Part shown: piece by piece, positions 58,840 to 64,000 of the stretch | How the letters are laid out: each line of letters begins with the position of its first letter | Numbering within the stretch: the stretch's first letter is position 1 | Origin: Toxonevra muliebris | Lineage: Eukaryota > Arthropoda > Insecta > Diptera > Pallopteridae | DNA length: 64,000 bases | Assembly: GCA_963691655.1 (NCBI GenBank) | Contig: OY829328.1 | Location: forward strand, 35,049,890 to 35,113,889 | Reading direction: 5' to 3' | The notes under the pieces: model-generated | Told to the model about the DNA's origin: nothing | The model's input: only the letters and a program-made list of their open reading frames with translations | Databases searched by the model: none | Translations under genes and position numbers: made by a program

Positions 58840-59641
58840 CATTCCGGCTGCTACCTGTTTAGCAATATCTAGCATGTCCGACGCAGTTAATGGTTCTCTT
58901 TTGACCGAGTCAGCAAGCAAATTATTGTTACTAATAAGTGGCATTTTTTCCTTTTCGTGCTGATGGACACTTTCATTAAGTTGCGTACGCGTAGCAGCAG
59001 TATCTGGTAGGCATTTGAAGTAAGTCCGATTCTCAATAGCAGCAGGAGCTGAAGCAAATGATTCGCCGGTGGGTGGTGCTGCTGCTTCCTTTTTAATTTT
59101 ATTATATATGCGCAGCCTATGTTGACATTCGCAATTTTTTATGCTTATTGTTTTTGTAGTAAGTTGTTGCGGTTTTTCCTGGTTCAAGTTGTCGTCATCT
59201 TTGATTGTAATAACATCAACATGGCATTTGCATGCATTTGTACATATTTCATCGTATCCGTATGACTTGTTATCTGCTGCTGTTAATGTCGGTCCTGCCG
59301 ATGTTGTTGTTAATGCATGTGCTATTATTGTTGGTATTGTTGCAAAATCATCTTTATTATGCGATACAGTGGTCATGCCTTGCATATTATTTATTGTCGT
59401 TTCCTTATATGGACTTGTACTTATACTTTTGTATCTCAATTTAAATTGATTAATAATTGTTGCATCGCCATTATTATTATTATTAGTTTTGCTGTTATTG
59501 TTGCTGCTGCTGCTATTATAGCTGCGATTACATTTCGGTTGTGATGTACTATGTTGTCTTTTTGAGATTTTAATGCGATTAGGTAACGTAATGGAATAAT
59601 TACATTTGTTACTCAATTCATAAAGATATTCCCATTCATTT
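58840..59641 (-). CDS. Receptor tyrosine kinase, kinase-insert exon
   Basis: An 802-bp exon, acceptor TTTTATAG and donor ATG|GTGAGT. It starts NEWEYLYELSNK, completing FLR|N of the hinge/alpha-D from 63837, and ends LTASDMLDIAKQVAAGM (alpha-E). Between these lie about 230 residues of kinase insert, low in complexity: Asn/Ser runs, Thr/Ala-rich stretches, a Cys-containing CTNACKCHVDV and KNCECQHRL. Tyr motifs such as YGYDEI, IYNKI and TYFKC are possible docking sites. Split kinase domains occur in Torso, PDGFR/VEGFR and some FGFR-like receptors. All neighbouring exon phases fit, so the exon is very likely real. Confidence 0.88.
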
Positions 59642-59837
59642 CTATAAAAGAACAAAAAATCAGTTGAATTAAACTTGCACTGAGGGAAAAAACGCTGTTA
59701 TATCAAACGGAAAGGATATTAAACCAACAGATTTTGCTGTTGAACCCCATCCAAAAGTTAACTCTATTATATCAACAGACAATGTGCTGTTGATTTGAAA
59801 AATAAAACTACAAAATAGGAGCTGCCAAAATTCGTCA

Positions 59838-59907
59838 GGCTATAGCCTAGTTGTCGAGTGCGCAATCAAGCACGCAGCCACTTGTGGCTAAAGTTCAAAT
59901 CCCACAA
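59838..59907 (+). repeat. tRNA-like module, plus strand
   Basis: A-box-like TAGCCTAGTTGTCGAGTGCG and B-box-like AGTTCAAATCCC at tRNA spacing. Not a functional tRNA by eye, since the acceptor stem does not pair well. Confidence 0.55.
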
Positions 59908-60052
59908 ATTTCTTTTTACATTTTTTTTTAAATAGATTACAAAATCAAAAAAAAAAAATTTTTATTTTTGAATTATTTTTTCTTTTTGCTTTATGTTCAA
60001 TTAGTTTTTTTATTTATTATATTTTTAAGTTATTTTTTCTTGAATTGCTTTT

Positions 60053-60129
60053 TCCCAGGCACGAACCTGTGTCCGAAAAACGTTCACGTAATGAATGTCG
60101 AACAACGCGCTTACCAACTATGCCACATA
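60053..60129 (-). repeat. tRNA-like module, minus strand
   Basis: On the minus strand GGCATAGTTGGTAAGCGCG (A-box-like) and GGTTCGTGCCTGG (B-box-like). Homologous to the block at 22414-22485. Confidence 0.6.
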
Positions 60130-60747
60130 ATTAAATTTGTTTCCAATGAATTTTGTTTGTTTAACTCTTTCAATGTTTCGAGCACTAATTACTGTTTTTT
60201 TTTAACTCTTTGAGGCACACGATTTTAAAGAAAATAAAAACTCCAGTTGCACAGAATTTTTTCGGTTTATACTTAGCATTGGCAACTGAATGAGAAACTG
60301 TAAATAAAATGTTAAACTATAAGACTATAAGTAATTTCAACTTTTCGAGGTGGGTTAAAATATATCCCACCATGCATAAAAAACTAAGCAAAAGCTGGGA
60401 CAATTTTTACCTTACCTAACCTTAAAGAGTTAACTATGCAAGAGAGAGTAAGATATACAAATTTGAAATACTCAATCAGGCTGTCTTTGTTTATCATTAT
60501 TTCTAAAAATAGACCGTATAAAATTTTGAAATTGTGTTAGTGAAAGCCAAAAATGTTGTTATTGTATTGGAGCTTCCATTAGCCCTGTCTGGCAGGGTTA
60601 TGAACTAAATATTCAACAGATAACGACAGACGAAAATTGTCAATACAAAATAAAAAACTGTTGAATCAAACAAATTGAGTTCAATACAACAGATTTCCTT
60701 AACAACAGCGATGAACTGTTGAAATCACAGTTTTTTTTTTCTCGGTG

Positions 60748-62165
60748 TGGATTAATCATGGACTAGCGGATACAAAGAGGGGCAAAGGTTTGGGGTTAAC
60801 GCAATCTCATACAAATTGGTCATTAGTCATGAATAACGTTCGTATCTTTTTTCGGACAAAAACTGTATATTTATACCAACAATTTTTAAAAAACTGTAAA
60901 TCGATTTGAAAAAACTGTATATTTCGCGGTGTCAATTTTATTCAAAGAAAACTAACAAGGAAAGCAAACTAACCATCATCTGAATCGCCTTCTCTGTCTG
61001 TAGTTGTTGTATTTTACTTGTCTTTGAAGAAAATTTGACGAAGCAATTCCGCCTTCGTTATGAGGTATTTATAGAAATTAACGCATGGATATTACATTTG
61101 ACAATCAGAATCGCCTTCAATGTTTCCACTTCTATCAAAAGTATACTCGCAACGTATTGTCATTGTTCTCTCTGACGTTTTGCATTGTGATTGACAAATT
61201 TGAATTTCGAAGCGTTAAAAAATTAATGTTTTTTTCTTAGTACAAACGCGGTATTTTAGAAAAAAACGCGATATGCGGTTTATGAGTTTAAAAAACAGTA
61301 TAATACCGCGAAAAACTGTATAGATAATTATAAAATAAACGTTTTAAGACTGCACTGTTCACTTATTTTTAGAAAAATTATATTTACAATACTTTTACAC
61401 AATTCAAAATTTTTACACAATTCAAAACTTTTAAACAATTCTTTTTGGGAGGGTTAATTAATTTGTAGACTCGAGTTTATTTAACAATTAGGTGTCTTTG
61501 TAACTAGTGCTATCTTTATGTTTTTGTAGGCAGGAGTTTTCCACCACCAGATAGTATATTTTTAACGGAGGAATAATTATATAAAACGCTTAACGGAAAG
61601 GGAGCGTTGGAAGAAGAGGTAAGCCACGATTACCGGCTTTTATTACGTCATTATTGGCGACAAACCATTAAAAGCATCGTATTCTATGGTTTAAAAATAA
61701 AATTTTATGATATAAGTAAAAACTGCATTTTTCAAGCCCATACATAAGAATCCTCTCTTATTAGATGATGTAATCATCTGAAATTTATTTCATGATTGGT
61801 TGAACGGCTTCTGAGCAATCGCTCTAAGCGACTTTGGAAAAAATGTTCAAAGTTTCAAGTACAATGTATAACGTTGCGCCTGTGTAACTTTTATCGGGTC
61901 AACTTCAAAATATTAGGGAACAATCTTAAAATGTTAAAAATATGGCAAAAAAAATAAAAAAATTTTCTTCTAAGTGGCCATCTCCCTTAAGCACAATCTA
62001 CTGCTGTTTGGTACCGCTCATCCAATGCGTCATCGGATTTATTTTATTTTTTTTAAGCACCAGTTCCATAAAAAATGGTTGCTGTTTTTTCTTATAGTAA
62101 CTACCCCCCACACTCTGCCCTACCGACAAAAAACATGACTATGGCGTTGGATATACATATGTATA
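60748..62165. other. Intronic DNA of the kinase gene
   Basis: No exon recognised. The sequence near 61970-61990 ends GGCCATCTCCCTTAA, possibly a right end of another TTAA element, but no matching left end was found. Confidence 0.4.
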
Positions 62166-62498
62166 TTAGACTGCTTCGAATTTTTCGAGTAGCGCGATTT
62201 TAATTAAAATAATGGTTAGGACTCAATAAATCACATTATTAAAATAAAAAAAAAATGTGGAAAAATTTTGTAAATTTCACTTCATCATTACTCTCCATAA
62301 TGAAAGAACAAATATGGAACTCACGAGATATTTAGGTAGAGAAAAAAAGAAATACTTTTATTGAACGAAATCTCTGTGTTATTTAAATGGGAAACACAAA
62401 AATCCAATGCGCGACCTCCAAACATTGTGTCTCTGAGCCCGTACTTCGTGAAATTTAAGCATTTAAGTGAAGCAGTCTAATAATTCGAAGCAGTCTAA
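62166..62498. mobile_element. TA-flanked MITE with a doubled terminus
   Basis: Terminal repeats TTAGACTGCTTCGAA at both ends, flanked by TA. The right terminus is present twice in tandem (GAAGCAGTCTAA repeated at about 62469-62480 and 62487-62498). 333 bp, no coding frame. Confidence 0.75.
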
Positions 62499-63836
62499 TA
62501 TATAAGTACATATATGTGCAAATCCCCTCGAGCTTTTATGTGAACAATTAAATTCTATTTAAATTTACATAGGTGAATTTATTTTTTTGCCAGAAAATTA
62601 AGGGTTATAAGCATGTAAACTACACTATACATGTATAATGTGAGCAAATAAATAAAATAAATATTTTTTTGCCAAAAGTTGAATTTTGTGGTAACCTTTT
62701 TTGTGGTCACCAGCATTATTCAATTTAAGTATGAAAGTATTTAAGTTCTGAAACTTTCAGAGTGTGAATTGGATGAAAAAAAATATTTTCGCTCAATTTG
62801 GTCTATATCGGTCCATGCGTTTGTCTTAAGGTCATATTTGAAGATTGATTCGCCTATAATTCTGTAATTGAAAATCCACCTCACTCAGGTATGCGTAAAT
62901 GCTATTGTTCCTTTTTTCAACCTAGCTTTAGGCAATCGTAATTGATTGAATTTTCATTGTTGAAGATTCAGGCTTTAATTTAAGTCTTATTATTAACAAT
63001 AGTCTGTAATACGGTAGGTTTACTTACCACAAAAATATCTAAAAATTTGACGCAATGGCCAATTTTCACGACCAAATTTGTATTCAGTCTGAAATAATCT
63101 ATAATCAATTTTCATTGCAGTTCTTGAATCACACAGTGTTGACAGGTGTTATTCTTCTTCTTTTTACGTGGCTATAGTTACTCAAAATTTTACAATTTTC
63201 GTTTGAATAAATTTTCTTTAATAGACAAAATTAAAGCGATTATATGTACAAAATAAATTTGTACAACTTTGATGAGTGGAAATTTGTAGCTGATGTCTAT
63301 ACTTGTTTACTGCATAAAAATAAAGTATACCACAAAAAAGTTTCGATGTAAAAGCAAACAAATATCTTCATAGGAAATTCCGAGAACAGATAGATTTTAT
63401 AAATTTAATTTGTATTGATTTTTTTAAAGAATACGTAAAATATCATCTTCCACTTTGCAATATTTCATATTCCACTCACTCTAACAATAATGTTAGGCAA
63501 AAATTAAAAAATTCCTGGAATTTCAATTGTAACTTATCACTTTTTCGTAAATTTGCCATAAAAACAACAACAGCGAAGCTGTTACCATATTCTCCGAGTA
63601 TGGCTGATTTGTAACCTTTTTCTATTCATAGAGGTAAAGTAAAGGCGAAATGAAAGGACAACAAACTGCGGCTTTAGATGAATAAGAGGTAAAGGGGTGA
63701 GCAAAAATTAAATGGAAAGTGACCATAAATGTACATATTTATCTTTATTGAAGCAAAAAAGTTCAATTGGAGACATAGAAAGTTTATCATTTAAAATTCA
63801 AGACATTGTTAACAAGCATTTAATTTTTTTACATAC
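62499..63836. other. Intronic DNA of the kinase gene
   Basis: AT-rich with no recognised feature, ending at the donor of the exon at 63837. Confidence 0.5.
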
Positions 63837-64000
63837 CTCAAAAAATCCAGTAAATTTCCCCGACTGCAATATTCTGTTACCAACATCATTTCATTATAGT
63901 TTTTAGTACAGTGCCCAATTATGCCAACAATATTTGGATGTTTCTCAACTGACTTCATAACTTCAATCTCACGACGAAAAGCGCGGACATCATCAAGGGA
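63837..64000 (-). CDS. Receptor tyrosine kinase, N-lobe exon (partial)
   Basis: The exon runs off the right edge; its donor is GAG|GTATGT. It encodes DDVRAFRREIEVMKSVEKHP (alpha-C with the conserved Glu), then NIVGIIGHCTKNYNEMMLVT and EYCSRGNLLDFLR (hinge and alpha-D). This is a receptor tyrosine kinase N-lobe. The glycine loop, lysine, transmembrane and ligand-binding parts lie beyond the window. Torso is the best guess and other Torso/FGFR-like receptors are possible, so no symbol is given. Confidence 0.93.

Larger units (their letters stand above)
59678..60747. mobile_element. TIR element carrying two convergent tRNA-like modules
   Basis: The ends CACTGAGGGAAAAAAC..CTGTTATATCAAC and, reverse-complemented, CACCGAGAAAAAAAAAACTG..TTTCAAC form imperfect inverted repeats. 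Related AACAG-rich motifs (CAACAGATTT, GCTGTTGA) continue inside both ends. The middle holds a plus-strand and a minus-strand tRNA-like block. 60050-60560 recurs inverted at 21914-22500. No transposase, and no clear target duplication seen. Confidence 0.55.

Noticed and set aside
61590..61992. Another TTAA-flanked element ending CCATCTCCCTTAA
   Set aside because: No matching left terminus (GGGAGATGG after TTAA) was found within the expected distance.

Overview
The window is eukaryotic nuclear DNA from a higher (cyclorrhaphan) fly, most likely a tephritid fruit fly. It is AT-rich and intron-rich, the host proteins look dipteran, and it is full of insect transposons. A short conserved repeat core (around a GCCGTTCGG motif followed by AACTGTAGGTCC) is, from memory, very common in tephritid genomes. 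No prokaryotic operon, CRISPR array or rRNA is present. The genus is an inference.

Region by region. (1) 1-13.4 kb is gene-poor and repeat-rich. It holds LINE 3' fragments, a decayed transposase fragment, a broken DD37E mariner and several TTAA-flanked terminal-inverted-repeat elements. (2) A possible first coding exon of an unidentified minus-strand gene lies at 13472-13508. (3) 15.7-26 kb holds two recognisable plus-strand genes: an intact single-exon glomulin-family gene (16137-18062) and the mitochondrial ubiquinone-biosynthesis gene COQ9. COQ9 exons are clear at 23297-24030, 24102-24311 and 25914-25952. A phase-compatible, mitochondrial-leader-like first exon at 15733-15793 would nest glomulin inside COQ9 intron 1. 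(4) 18.6-22.9 kb of that intron is a cluster of non-autonomous DNA transposons, including a hAT-like element (21245-21905) with perfect 8-bp target duplications and about ten internal palindromes. (5) 30.7-49 kb is a tandem segmental duplication (30711-41340 and 41641-49006) packed with non-LTR retrotransposons. (6) 38.7-64 kb on the minus strand carries kinase-domain exons of a receptor tyrosine kinase of Torso/FGFR type. They run from the alpha-C region at the right edge, through a roughly 230-residue kinase insert, the HRDLAARN catalytic loop, DFG and activation loop, to the C-lobe. The last two recognisable kinase exons are present twice, one pair in each copy of the duplication, with compatible reading phase.

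The introns of the kinase gene host a copia element split by a LINE, a DD37E mariner only 37 bp from a splice donor, and a TIR element containing two convergent tRNA-like modules. A tRNA-derived SINE at 31562-31874, with 14-bp target duplications, ends in a tail that resembles the 3' ends of four LINE copies in the window. That is the expected signature of a SINE mobilised by a LINE partner. None of the LINE copies here keeps a complete reverse transcriptase.

Most boundaries were read by eye from sequence. Protein names rest on motif recognition, not on database searches.
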